Shown here piece after piece: positions 7,760 to 15,158 of a stretch of DNA of 17,309 nt. The position numbers were made by a program, and so were the translations under genes. Every line of letters starts with the position of its first letter. Position 1 is the first letter of the stretch. The notes below the pieces were generated by a model. That model saw only the letters and a list, made by a program, of their open reading frames with translations, was not told where the DNA came from and made no database searches. Source of the stretch: Balneolales bacterium (GTDB lineage Bacteria; Bacteroidota; Rhodothermia; Balneolales; Natronogracilivirgulaceae); NCBI GenBank assembly GCA_007116685.1, contig SKIC01000118.1:1-17309 (forward strand). Direction: 5' to 3'.

Positions 7760-8152
7760 CTATTCTTTCTTCAAATCCAGACTTATGGAATTGATACAAT
7801 ATCTTTGACCCGTTGGGCGGGGACCATCCGGAAAAACGTGACCTAAATGCGAATCGCATGCAGCGCAGCATACTTCTACTCTGACCATACCGTGTGAAGT
7901 GTCTTTATACAAACTCACAGCATCTGATGACATCACATCATAGAAACTAGGCCAGCCTGAACCTGAATCGTATTTGGTGTCGGATCCGAACAATTCGTTT
8001 CCACAAGCGGCGCAACAATATATTCCCGGTTCGCTTTCCTTATAATATTCACCTGTGAAGGCTCTTTCCGTTCCTTTTTTCCTGAGAACACGGTATTGTT
8101 CAGGTGTTAAAATTTCACGCCAATCTTTTTCGGATTTTTCTACTTTTGCCAT
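7760..8152 (-). CDS. msrB: Peptide-methionine (R)-S-oxide reductase MsrB
   Basis: This 130-residue enzyme reduces the R epimer of methionine sulfoxide in proteins and is a cytosolic oxidative-damage repair enzyme. The length and whole-chain motifs fit stand-alone MsrB: TPEQYRVLRKKGTERAFTGEY, two zinc-binding CxxC pairs (Cys47/Cys50 and Cys96/Cys99), GWPSFYD, HLGHVFPDGP, and catalytic Cys119 in RYCINS. The position before GWPSF that is the resolving cysteine in E. coli MsrB (SGCGWPSF) is serine here (SGSGWPSF). The enzyme may therefore recycle through another cysteine or directly by a thiol reductant. Cys46 and Cys95 are extra cysteines beside the zinc ligands. The start ATG 8152 has AAGGA eight bases upstream. 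There is no signal peptide. It appears to be a single-gene unit, divergent from dnaG. Confidence 0.96.
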   Translation of the reverse strand: MAKVEKSEKDWREILTPEQYRVLRKKGTERAFTGEYYKESEPGIYCCAACGNELFGSDTKYDSGSGWPSFYDVMSSDAVSLYKDTSHGMVRVEVCCAACDSHLGHVFPDGPRPTGQRYCINSISLDLKKE

Positions 8153-8161
8153 TTCTAAAGT

Positions 8162-8166
8162 TCCTT
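8162..8166 (-). promoter_or_regulatory. Ribosome-binding site of msrB
   Basis: On the minus strand AAGGA lies eight bases before the ATG at 8152, which supports that start. Confidence 0.5.
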
Positions 8167-8380
8167 GAGTTATAGATATAGCATCACAAACGATTCAATA
8201 TGATTCTGCATTCCTATTAACACAATATCTAGGCAGAACATCGTCCCCTATGTCCGATTAGACTTAAAGGGACATCCCCGGCTTTTACAATTGATCTAAT
8301 CCGGCTAAAGTTTCTCATTAACTCATTTAGTGATAGTCTTCTCCAGCATTAGTCAATAGTGACTCAAATTACCTAGAATT

Positions 8381-8388
8381 TACATTTG
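8381..8388 (+). promoter_or_regulatory. Bacteroidetes-type -7 promoter element for dnaG
   Basis: TACATTTG is an exact TAnnTTTG match. It predicts transcription starting near 8393-8396. That would leave almost no leader for the TTG at 8403 but a normal one of about 30 bases for the ATG at 8427, so it helps choose the start. A matching -33 box is not evident. The rest of the msrB-dnaG gap shows only short inverted repeats (GATTAGA near 8259 with TCTAATC near 8296). Confidence 0.5.
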
Positions 8389-8426
8389 CTTTACCCATAT
8401 ATTTGGCTGAGTTTACCAGCAGATTT

Positions 8427-10433
8427 ATGATTAGCGACCACAAAAAAGAAGAAATCCGAGATAGTGCTGACATTGTCGAAGTTGTCAGTGATTATGTGAA
8501 ATTAAAGCGCTCAGGCAGCGGCTTTACGGGCTTGTGTCCTTTTCATAATGAGAAAACGCCCTCTTTTCATGTAACACCGAATCTTGGAATTTATAAGTGT
8601 TTTGGATGCGGAGCCGGTGGCGATGTTTTCAATTTTGTGATGGAAATGGAGGGAGTTGGTTTTACGGAAGCCCTTAGAACCCTTGCCGAACGCTTCAATG
8701 TAGATTTACCACAAGAACAGCCCACTGAGCCTGATGAAACCTATCAGATAAAAGAGGGAATCTATCATGCTCTGAAATCTGCCGGGATGTTTTTTTACAA
8801 GAGTTTGGTTGAAACCGATGAGGGTCAGAAAGCGCTGAACTACTTAAAAAACAGAGGATTTACATCCGAAACCATAAAAAAATATGGATTAGGATACGCT
8901 CCCGGTTCCGGTCAAAGTTTTTTGAATTGGGCGCTCAAACAAGGATTGGATGAAGCCTATTTACACGAAGCCGGTCTGGTGAAAATGAGTCAGGATGGTC
9001 AGCGTACTTACGACACCTACCGTGAGCGGGTAATGTTTCCCATTTTTAATCCATCCGGTAAAGTCATTGCCTTTGGCGGACGTATCCTGAAAAAATCAGA
9101 CAAAGCCCCAAAGTATATTAATTCCCCGCAGACCAAAGTCTATAATAAAAGTGAGTCGCTATATGGCATTCAGGTTGCCAAGAACGAAATCCGAAAAGAA
9201 AAAGAAGCCATATTGGTAGAAGGTTACACCGATGTTTTGGCTTTGCATCAGGCTGGGTTACGAAATGCTATCGCCACATCCGGAACGGCTTTGACAGCAG
9301 AGCAAATGCGTGTTCTTCATCGCTATGGCGATACTCTTCTCTTTATTTATGATTCCGATAATGCCGGTCAGGCGGCCATGCTTCGGGGAATAAATATCGC
9401 TTTGGAAGAAGGTTTAGGCGTTCGAGTTCTAAAATTACCCGAGGGCGATGATCCTGATTCCTTTGTTAAGCAATTTGGAAAAGAAGGGTTTTTATCTTTC
9501 AAAAAAGAACACGCCAAAGATTTTGTCAGTCACATGGTAGATGCTGCGATTTTATCTGGCGAATGGGATGACCCTGTAACTCAAAAGCGCGCCATTTCCA
9601 GAATTTTAACTTCAATCTCATCGATTCCTGATGCTGTTTCCCGCGATACCTATGTCCAAATGCTAAGCCGATTATCTAAAGTTGGTGACAGAGCCTTATA
9701 CGAAGAATTGGGAATAATCAGCGGGCAAAAGAACAGGCAGGAAAAACGGCGGGAGATGAGGCAAAAGAATCAGGAACAGGCACAATCCCAGCGGCAATCA
9801 CCGCCTCAACAAGAAGAAGCACCTCCATATTGGGAAAACGAACCTGTCCATAATCCACCTCAAATTCAGAAAAAGCCCACCATCATTGCCTGTGAAAAAG
9901 AGGCTATTCGCCTGATGCTGCAGCACGGTAGACCTATGGTTGAATACATAGCCGGAGATGTTGGTGCTATCAATGAGCAGTTCTATGAGAGTGAAGAAAT
10001 GCGAATGATGCATCTGAATATTATCGAGCGATATGAGAAAAAAGAGCCGATTTCTATAAAAGCATACATGGATCGTGGGCATCCTTTTCCACAGATTGTG
10101 GGAGATGTAATTATGGAGCGCTACTCAGTTAGCGAACATGGAAATAAAAAGAGAATCACTCCTATTTTGAAGGACTCAGAGCCTTATAAAGTAGCACGTG
10201 GAAATCTGAAAGCTTTAAAATTACTTTTTCTGGATCGAAAACGAAGCGAATTCCAAAATATGTATCGCAACGCTGATGATAGCCAAAAGAAAGAAATCAG
10301 TGAGAAGCTGAAGGAAATCATATTGTGGTACAACAAGTTACAACACCAAAGTGCCGACGAACTTTTCGAACTTTCAGAGAAAGAAAAGCAAGCTTTACTA
10401 GAAAAAGAACAAAATAATAATGACCGATTCTGA
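8427..10433 (+). CDS. dnaG: DNA primase DnaG
   Basis: DnaG makes the RNA primers for DNA replication and works with the DnaB helicase. From ATG 8427 the product is 668 residues and begins MISDHKKEEIRDSADIVEVV, which lines up with typical DnaG N-termini. An in-frame TTG at 8403 would add eight residues but sits too close to the predicted promoter. The zinc-binding domain has Cys37, His40, Cys58 and Cys61 (CPFH, CFGC). The catalytic core includes YRERVMFPIFNPSGKVIAFGGR. The Toprim motifs are VEGYTDVLALHQAG (Glu265) and IYDSDNAGQAA (Asp309, Asp311). After about residue 425 comes a charged, glutamine- and proline-rich linker (RQKNQEQAQSQRQSPPQQ) and then a helical C-terminal region of about 180 residues, probably the helicase-binding domain. 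The gene overlaps the next one by 14 bp. Confidence 0.97.
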   Translation: MISDHKKEEIRDSADIVEVVSDYVKLKRSGSGFTGLCPFHNEKTPSFHVTPNLGIYKCFGCGAGGDVFNFVMEMEGVGFTEALRTLAERFNVDLPQEQPTEPDETYQIKEGIYHALKSAGMFFYKSLVETDEGQKALNYLKNRGFTSETIKKYGLGYAPGSGQSFLNWALKQGLDEAYLHEAGLVKMSQDGQRTYDTYRERVMFPIFNPSGKVIAFGGRILKKSDKAPKYINSPQTKVYNKSESLYGIQVAKNEIRKEKEAILVEGYTDVLALHQAGLRNAIATSGTALTAEQMRVLHRYGDTLLFIYDSDNAGQAAMLRGINIALEEGLGVRVLKLPEGDDPDSFVKQFGKEGFLSFKKEHAKDFVSHMVDAAILSGEWDDPVTQKRAISRILTSISSIPDAVSRDTYVQMLSRLSKVGDRALYEELGIISGQKNRQEKRREMRQKNQEQAQSQRQSPPQQEEAPPYWENEPVHNPPQIQKKPTIIACEKEAIRLMLQHGRPMVEYIAGDVGAINEQFYESEEMRMMHLNIIERYEKKEPISIKAYMDRGHPFPQIVGDVIMERYSVSEHGNKKRITPILKDSEPYKVARGNLKALKLLFLDRKRSEFQNMYRNADDSQKKEISEKLKEIILWYNKLQHQSADELFELSEKEKQALLEKEQNNNDRF

Positions 10434-11229
10434 TATTGCCTTGAAAGCAGCCAAAGAAGCTGCGAAAATCATTTCGTCCTTCGATCAAAACAGAGATAAA
10501 CTCAACATCGATTTCAAGGGTAAAAACGACCTGATTACGGATGCGGATTTAGCATCTGAGAAAAAAATCCTCGAAGTCATTCAAAGCCATTGCCCTAGCG
10601 ATACCATTTTAGCGGAAGAGAGTACCGGCCGAATTAAGCTCACCAATGAGCGTACATGGATTATTGATCCCATAGACGGTACTACAAATTTTGCGCATGG
10701 CTTTCCTGTTTACTGCGTTTCTATCGGACTTTGGGAAAATCAACAACCTAAAGATGCCGTGGTTTTAGAGGTGCATTCAGGAACTGTATTTCAGGCTTCT
10801 AAAGGTAAAGGTGCTACCATGAATGGGAAACCAATCTCAGTTTCGAATATCAACAATCCCAAAAACGCGCTGTTAGCTACCGGTTTTCCATACAACAATA
10901 TGGATTTACTTGATGATTATCTCTCTCTGTTTCGGGATTTATTAAACTCGACTCAGGGGATGCGCAGACCGGGATCCGCAGCGTTTGATTTGTGTTTGGT
11001 TGCGGCAGGAAAATGCGATGGATTTTATGAATATGGATTGGCTCCCTGGGATACCGGTGCGGGCTCATTGATTATTCAAGAAGCAGGTGGGGTAATCTCA
11101 GACTGGGATGGCGGCCAGGATTGGTTGTTTGGGCGCAGAATTATATGTGGTAATCCAACTATCCATGAATTCTTATTGGAAAAAGTTAAAACCTTTATCC
11201 CATCCGAAAAACGCAAAGCCGAATTTTAG
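10420..11229 (+). CDS. suhB: Inositol monophosphatase family protein (SuhB-like)
   Basis: This 269-residue cytosolic Mg-dependent, Li-sensitive-type phosphatase is of the IMPase/FBPase superfamily. The metal- and phosphate-site motifs are complete: KNDLITDADLASEKKI (35-50), AEEST with Glu66/Glu67, WIIDPIDGTTNFAHGFP (80-96, Asp83 and Asp86), RRPGSAAFDLCLVAAGKCDGF (182-202), and WDTGAGSLIIQEAGG (210-224, Asp211). Family members hydrolyse inositol-1-phosphate; some act on related sugar phosphates or on NADP-type substrates, so the substrate is not fixed by sequence. The ATG lies inside the last codons of dnaG (14-bp overlap), which suggests translational coupling in a dnaG operon. Its stop overlaps the stop of the convergent membrane-protein gene by 4 bp. 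The suhB symbol is by family likeness. Confidence 0.92.
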   Translation: MTDSDIALKAAKEAAKIISSFDQNRDKLNIDFKGKNDLITDADLASEKKILEVIQSHCPSDTILAEESTGRIKLTNERTWIIDPIDGTTNFAHGFPVYCVSIGLWENQQPKDAVVLEVHSGTVFQASKGKGATMNGKPISVSNINNPKNALLATGFPYNNMDLLDDYLSLFRDLLNSTQGMRRPGSAAFDLCLVAAGKCDGFYEYGLAPWDTGAGSLIIQEAGGVISDWDGGQDWLFGRRIICGNPTIHEFLLEKVKTFIPSEKRKAEF

Positions 11230-11783
11230 GCTACCTCAAATTCTGAAAGCTTTTCCTTAAAACTAGATTTTATTGAGAGGTAATCTCGCACTAAGAGATA
11301 TCCGTAAGGAACAGTAAGCACCAGTAATGGAATGAATACGGAGATGGTATCTGAACCATTGGTGTTAAATTGATAGACCTGATAGGAGATATAAAAGAAT
11401 AAGGTAAGTAAGTATACCGACGTCAAATGTATTACTCTCCATGAAAAATCTATTACCTGCCTGAAAAACATTTCCTGGTTTTCTTGCTCTAACTTGAGAA
11501 TTTTATCTTTGTAAGGAAAATTCAAGGCTTTCCCGGATACTTTTGAGAACGCCCAAATCATGAAATACATATAAAGTATTGACCCGAAACCAACCAAAGG
11601 GAATCCAAACCATGAAAAAAATGACGTTTCGGTGAGATTTCGTGGTCCCGAAGATCCAAAGCTTGTACTAATCTTATCAGGTAAATCTCCATAGGAAACG
11701 GCCATAAAAAGGATGTAGCCAAGAGCCATTAAAACACTTGCAGTAATTAATGTCTTTTTGGAGATAAGATAATTGACGTTCAT
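11226..11783 (-). CDS. Four-helix membrane protein, DUF1648-like
   Basis: The 185-residue integral membrane protein has predicted helices at about 12-30, 58-79, 118-137 and 146-165, with a charged segment (YKDKILKLEQENQEMFFR) between helices two and three. After the first helix comes LPDKISTSFGSSGPRNLTE, which resembles the LPxxIPxHFxxxGxPD motif of DUF1648 proteins. These include SdpI-like immunity or signalling proteins, but most are uncharacterised. The start codon overlaps the bshB1 stop as ATGA (11780-11783), so it is probably translated by coupling after bshB1. Its 3' end overlaps suhB on the other strand by 4 bp. No terminator is visible. The function is unknown. Confidence 0.8.
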   Translation of the reverse strand: MNVNYLISKKTLITASVLMALGYILFMAVSYGDLPDKISTSFGSSGPRNLTETSFFSWFGFPLVGFGSILYMYFMIWAFSKVSGKALNFPYKDKILKLEQENQEMFFRQVIDFSWRVIHLTSVYLLTLFFYISYQVYQFNTNGSDTISVFIPLLVLTVPYGYLLVRDYLSIKSSFKEKLSEFEVA

Positions 11784-12520
11784 CGAATCGGTTTGTGTTG
11801 AAATAAATGATCGAAATTTGATGCCGGTAACGGTCCGCCAAAGTACGAGAAGGGTTCTCCAAAAGTTACACCGATGAGATGACCATAATGGCGCGCTTTG
11901 CCTCGAAGCCCCTCAAAAAAATCCGAGCCGGAAATAAACGTTTTAGGGCCATAATCTCCTTCCGGAATATTGAATTGAGATGAAAACGCAAGTATGGCTT
12001 TTTCCTTAGTTTCGATGGTTGCCGTGATATCAAAAATCACATCCGGGTCAAAAGGCCAGTTGTGCATAAACTGGAGTATATGAAACGGACGCCAGGATTT
12101 TTGTGCTTTCCCAGCACTTTTCGTATCGATATTCTTTAATCCTGAAAAAAACAATGCATCAACCAACAAACGATTCGCATTTCTATGGTCGGGGTGGCGA
12201 TCTTCAGGTCCGGGAATAAAACATAAATCAGGCTGATAGGCTCTCACCATCTCCATCACCTTCAACTGATTTGCTCTGGTATTCTGAATATTTCCGTCTT
12301 CAATTCCCAGATTCTCCCTAACGGTAACACCAATTACTTCAGCTGCTTTTTCGGCTTCTTTTTTCCTTAATTCCGGTGTGCCACGGGTGCCTAATTCACC
12401 TCTGGTAAGATCTACAATCCCAACTTTTTTTCCTTGCGCAATCAGGCTTATCAAAGTTCCTGAGCAAGCGAGTTCTACATCATCCGGGTGAGCCGCAAAA
12501 GCTACGACATCAAGTTTCAT
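11780..12520 (-). CDS. bshB1: Bacillithiol biosynthesis deacetylase BshB1
   Basis: This 246-residue zinc deacetylase is of the LmbE/PIG-L family. In bacillithiol synthesis it removes the acetyl group from GlcNAc-malate to give GlcN-malate, before cysteine is added by BshC. Zinc-site motifs are AAHPDDVEL (His11, Asp14, with Asp13 as likely base) and DRHPDHRNAN (His112). The subgroup signatures are clear: DLTRGELGTRGTPELRKKEA (38-57), NLGIEDGNIQNT, and the C-terminal EGLRGKARHYGHLIGVTFGEPF. These separate BshB1 from general LmbE-like enzymes and point to use of bacillithiol as the main thiol. bshA and bshC are not in the window. The gene is first in a two-gene minus-strand unit, 155 bp from the divergent aldehyde dehydrogenase. 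Confidence 0.93.
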   Translation of the reverse strand: MKLDVVAFAAHPDDVELACSGTLISLIAQGKKVGIVDLTRGELGTRGTPELRKKEAEKAAEVIGVTVRENLGIEDGNIQNTRANQLKVMEMVRAYQPDLCFIPGPEDRHPDHRNANRLLVDALFFSGLKNIDTKSAGKAQKSWRPFHILQFMHNWPFDPDVIFDITATIETKEKAILAFSSQFNIPEGDYGPKTFISGSDFFEGLRGKARHYGHLIGVTFGEPFSYFGGPLPASNFDHLFQHKPIR

Positions 12521-12571
12521 AACAATACTGATTTGTTGATTGGTGATTTTTGAATATACAAGAAATAGCCG

Positions 12572-12619
12572 TTTGCATTATTGCAAATTAGCCCAGTGTT
12601 ATCTATTGTAACAGTGTTA
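12572..12619. promoter_or_regulatory. Short palindromes and direct repeat in the bshB1/ALDH divergent promoter region
   Basis: The 155-bp spacer holds TTTGCA (12572-12577) and TGCAAA (12582-12587), a palindrome with 4-base centre. It also holds the 8-bp direct repeat CAGTGTTA at 12594-12601 and 12612-12619, 18 bp apart, the second copy forming part of TAACAGTGTTA. Such symmetric elements between divergent genes suit regulator binding. No family can be named. A partial -7 match (TACGTTTT, from 12654) lies about 14 bp before the ALDH start. Confidence 0.3.
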
Positions 12620-12675
12620 ACCAGTAGCAATCGCAATAACGTTTAGATTACTCTACGTTTTATTTTCCTTCAAAT

Positions 12676-14085
12676 ATGATAGCAAACAAAGACCATCTTG
12701 AAGACCTTTTTAAAAGACAACAAGAATTCAGCCACGAACTAAAAAACACCACTGCAAGAGAGCGTCAAGAGAAACTGGCAAAAATCGAGAAAGTAATTTT
12801 GGCTCGAAAAGAAGAAATCAGCAGGGCGCTTTTTATGGATTTTTCCAAGCCAGTTGCTGAAACGCTGATTAGCGAAGTGATGGCGGTCCTGACCGAAATC
12901 AGACATACATCCAAAAACCTGAAGAGTTGGATGAAGCCCTCGTATGTAAAGGCACCCCTCACCTTCAAGGGCACGCGCTCACGAGTAGAATATGAGCCTA
13001 AGGGTACTGTTTTGATAATCGCTCCTTTTAATTATCCATTTTCACTGGCGATTGGTCCTTTGGTTTCAGCTATCGCTGCCGGAAATACGGCCATTATCAA
13101 ACCATCAGAGTTTACTATGCATACTTCTGATATTATTGAAAGCATAGTAGGTGAGATTTTTGAAGAAGAGGAAGTTGCTGTCATTAAAGGAGAAGTGGAA
13201 ACAGCAAAAACCCTGCTCAATCTACCTTTTAATCACATCTTTTTTACGGGAAGTCCGGCTGTAGGAAAATTGGTGATGAAAGCAGCAGCAGAACACCTTG
13301 CTGAAGTGACTTTAGAATTAGGTGGAAAATCACCGGCTATCATAGACGAAACTGCCGACATCAAAGAAACGGCAAAGCGTATTGTGTGGGGGAAATGTAT
13401 AAATGGCGGACAAACCTGCGTGGCACCGGATTACGTTTTTATAGCCCGAAATAAACGCGATGCCTTTACTCAGGCCTGGAAAGAAGCTGTGGCAGAAATG
13501 TATGGCGAAAAACCTCAGGAATCGGTGGATTTGGCAGCTATTGTAAATACAAAACATTTTGAGCGTATCAATAACTTAATTGATGATGCAAAAATGCAGG
13601 GAGCAACCATACACAGCTCCGGTAATCCGAATATTGAAAAACGGAAAATTGCACCCACATTGATTACCGATGTGCCAAAAACGGCTAAAGTTTTGGAAGA
13701 GGAAATTTTCGGACCGGTATTGCCTGTTCTAACCTACGGTGCTTTGGATGAAGCCATTCAATTCATCAGAAATAAACCCAAACCTCTCGCTTTGTATATT
13801 TATTCCAAAAACAGCAAACAGGCAAACTGGATAATCTCCCAAACATCCGCAGGTACTACAGCGGTTAATCATAACGTTCTACAATTTTCGCATCCGCATC
13901 TGCCGTTTGGAGGCGTTAATAATTCCGGAATTGGTAAAGCACACGGCGAATATGGATTCAAAGCATTTTCGAACGAAAGAGCGGTTTTGGAATACACCTC
14001 TCCGGTAAATTTGCTAAAAATCATGTTTCCACCTTACGACACTAAAATCGACAAAATTCTCAATTGGATGACCAAATGGGCATAA
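12676..14085 (+). CDS. Aldehyde dehydrogenase, ALDH3-like
   Basis: This 469-residue NAD(P)-dependent enzyme oxidises aldehydes to carboxylic acids. The landmarks are present: IIAPFNYPFSLAIGP (114-128, Asn118 of the oxyanion hole), KPSE (142-145), FFTGSPAVGK (189-198), TLELGGKSPAII (212-223, general-base Glu214), NGGQTCVAPDY (243-253, nucleophile Cys248), and EEEIFGPVLPV (341-351). The length, NGGQTCVAPDY and LPFGGVNNSGIGKAHGEYGF fit the class 3/fatty-aldehyde group rather than the longer class 1/2 enzymes. The C-terminus (PPYDTKIDKILNWMTKW) is amphipathic and could touch membrane, as in fatty-aldehyde dehydrogenases; this is inference. A lipid-peroxide aldehyde detoxification role is plausible but the substrate is not determined. 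The stop lies 8 bp before the ankyrin lipoprotein start. Confidence 0.94.
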   Translation: MIANKDHLEDLFKRQQEFSHELKNTTARERQEKLAKIEKVILARKEEISRALFMDFSKPVAETLISEVMAVLTEIRHTSKNLKSWMKPSYVKAPLTFKGTRSRVEYEPKGTVLIIAPFNYPFSLAIGPLVSAIAAGNTAIIKPSEFTMHTSDIIESIVGEIFEEEEVAVIKGEVETAKTLLNLPFNHIFFTGSPAVGKLVMKAAAEHLAEVTLELGGKSPAIIDETADIKETAKRIVWGKCINGGQTCVAPDYVFIARNKRDAFTQAWKEAVAEMYGEKPQESVDLAAIVNTKHFERINNLIDDAKMQGATIHSSGNPNIEKRKIAPTLITDVPKTAKVLEEEIFGPVLPVLTYGALDEAIQFIRNKPKPLALYIYSKNSKQANWIISQTSAGTTAVNHNVLQFSHPHLPFGGVNNSGIGKAHGEYGFKAFSNERAVLEYTSPVNLLKIMFPPYDTKIDKILNWMTKWA

Positions 14086-14093
14086 ATTTCTCC

Positions 14094-14855
14094 ATGTTAC
14101 GCTCTCTATCTATCGCTCTCATTACGATAGTTTTTTTGATTTCCTGCTCTTCAAGCCCTAAAGAAGAACTTATTGAGCGTGAGATTCCCTACTCTATTCA
14201 CAGTTTTCTGGAATATGTTGCTAAAGGAGATCAGGAAGTTGTACAACTCTTTTTAAACTCAGGCATGAATATCGATACCGCAAACAGCTGGGACGAAACG
14301 GCCATTTTTGTAGCTTCAGCCTCAGGCCAGGTAGATATGGTTTCATTATTACTTCGAGAGGGAGCATATATTGATCCTTTTGATGTGGAAGGGAAAACAC
14401 CACTGCATATAGCTGCCGAACGCGGATACACGGAAATTGTAGAAACTCTGGTAAAAAATGGAGCTCATGTAGATTCCCGGGATCAGGATTTTCGATTGAC
14501 GCCTCTAATCTATGCTTCATACGGTGGACATATCGAAACCATGAAAAAATTGATTTCTTTGGGTGCAAATGTTGATGCCCGGAATAAAGATGGAGGAACT
14601 CCGATTATAAATGCAGCTTTCAGTGGTCACGATGAAGCTATTGCCCTTTTACTGGAAAATGGTGCGAATCCCGATCTTCAATTATCTGACGGATATACCG
14701 CACTCATGTATGCTGTTGAGCAGGGGCATGAAAATGTCGTTCGCGTTCTTTTGGAAAATGATGCTGATACCGAACTCAAAAACAACGAGGGACAAACAGC
14801 AAAAGATATCGCTCAACAAAACCGACGTCAGGTAATATTAGATTTGCTGCCTTAG
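14094..14855 (+). CDS. Ankyrin-repeat lipoprotein
   Basis: I choose ATG 14094, not the in-frame ATG at 14064 that overlaps the dehydrogenase. From 14094 the product begins MLRSLSIALITIVFLISC, a lipoprotein signal with lipobox LISC and Cys18. The 253-residue protein then has about seven ankyrin units of 33 residues, starting near residues 35, 67, 100, 135, 168, 201 and 234. The first and last are degenerate caps. Typical repeats are GKTPLHIAAERGYTEIVETL and GYTALMYAVEQGHENVVRVL. One unit has extra residues (DQDFRLTPL). Ankyrin stacks bind proteins. Here it is lipid-anchored in the envelope, so a periplasmic partner is expected. In other bacteria, periplasmic ankyrin proteins accompany catalase or other stress enzymes. 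Co-transcription with the ALDH is likely. Confidence 0.9.
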   Translation: MLRSLSIALITIVFLISCSSSPKEELIEREIPYSIHSFLEYVAKGDQEVVQLFLNSGMNIDTANSWDETAIFVASASGQVDMVSLLLREGAYIDPFDVEGKTPLHIAAERGYTEIVETLVKNGAHVDSRDQDFRLTPLIYASYGGHIETMKKLISLGANVDARNKDGGTPIINAAFSGHDEAIALLLENGANPDLQLSDGYTALMYAVEQGHENVVRVLLENDADTELKNNEGQTAKDIAQQNRRQVILDLLP

Positions 14856-15158
14856 ATCTTGGCAAAATTCAGAATAGATTCTTTATCGAATAAATTCGAA
14901 AAATGCTTTGCTAAATGCATGGTTTCGCCACGGCGAACAGGTCCACAATCCAAACATTCATGTTTGGGTTGTAAAGGCTGGGGATTTTACTTCTTCTTGG
15001 ATGATATAGCACTAAATATTGCTTTTTTCGCCTGAGCATGAATACTCAGGCTCTTAGACCGTACACTAGCGTGGACTATTCGGAGACGAGGATTTTAGTT
15101 TGAACTACTAAAATTTTAGCTAATCAATAATCAAATATGACAATTGTGTCCTAGTTTT
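14856..15158. other. 303-bp non-coding gap rich in short palindromes
   Basis: No open frame of note is present between the convergent ankyrin and thioesterase genes. The region holds a series of inverted repeats: AGAAT/ATTCT (14871-14882), TCGAAT/ATTCGA (14886-14899), ATGC/GCAT (14903-14920), TTCGCC/GGCGAA (14924-14937), a 12-bp stem at 14945-14972, GCCTGAG/CTCAGGC (15030-15051), and ATTTTAGT/ACTAAAAT (15092-15114). Near the thioesterase stop GACA/TGTC (15139-15150) is followed by six Ts on the plus strand, a weak terminator candidate. It may hold 3' ends of both transcripts or a structured RNA. Confidence 0.5.
14945..14972. repeat. Strong 12-bp inverted repeat (stem-loop)
   Basis: The arms at 14945-14956 and 14961-14972 pair over 12 positions, with one T-G wobble and a 4-base loop (TTCA). 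This is the strongest hairpin of the gap. It lies 90 bases after the ankyrin gene stop and has no following T-run on either strand, so it is not a standard intrinsic terminator. It could protect a 3' end or belong to a larger RNA fold. Confidence 0.55.

Noticed and set aside
14064..14093. Ten-residue extension of the ankyrin lipoprotein overlapping the dehydrogenase
   Set aside because: The lipoprotein signal begins properly at the methionine at 14094; the extension would place charged residues before it.
15030..15051. GCCTGAG/CTCAGGC stem as a terminator of the ankyrin gene
   Set aside because: The T-run precedes the stem on the plus strand and the minus strand has As after it, so neither direction fits an intrinsic terminator.
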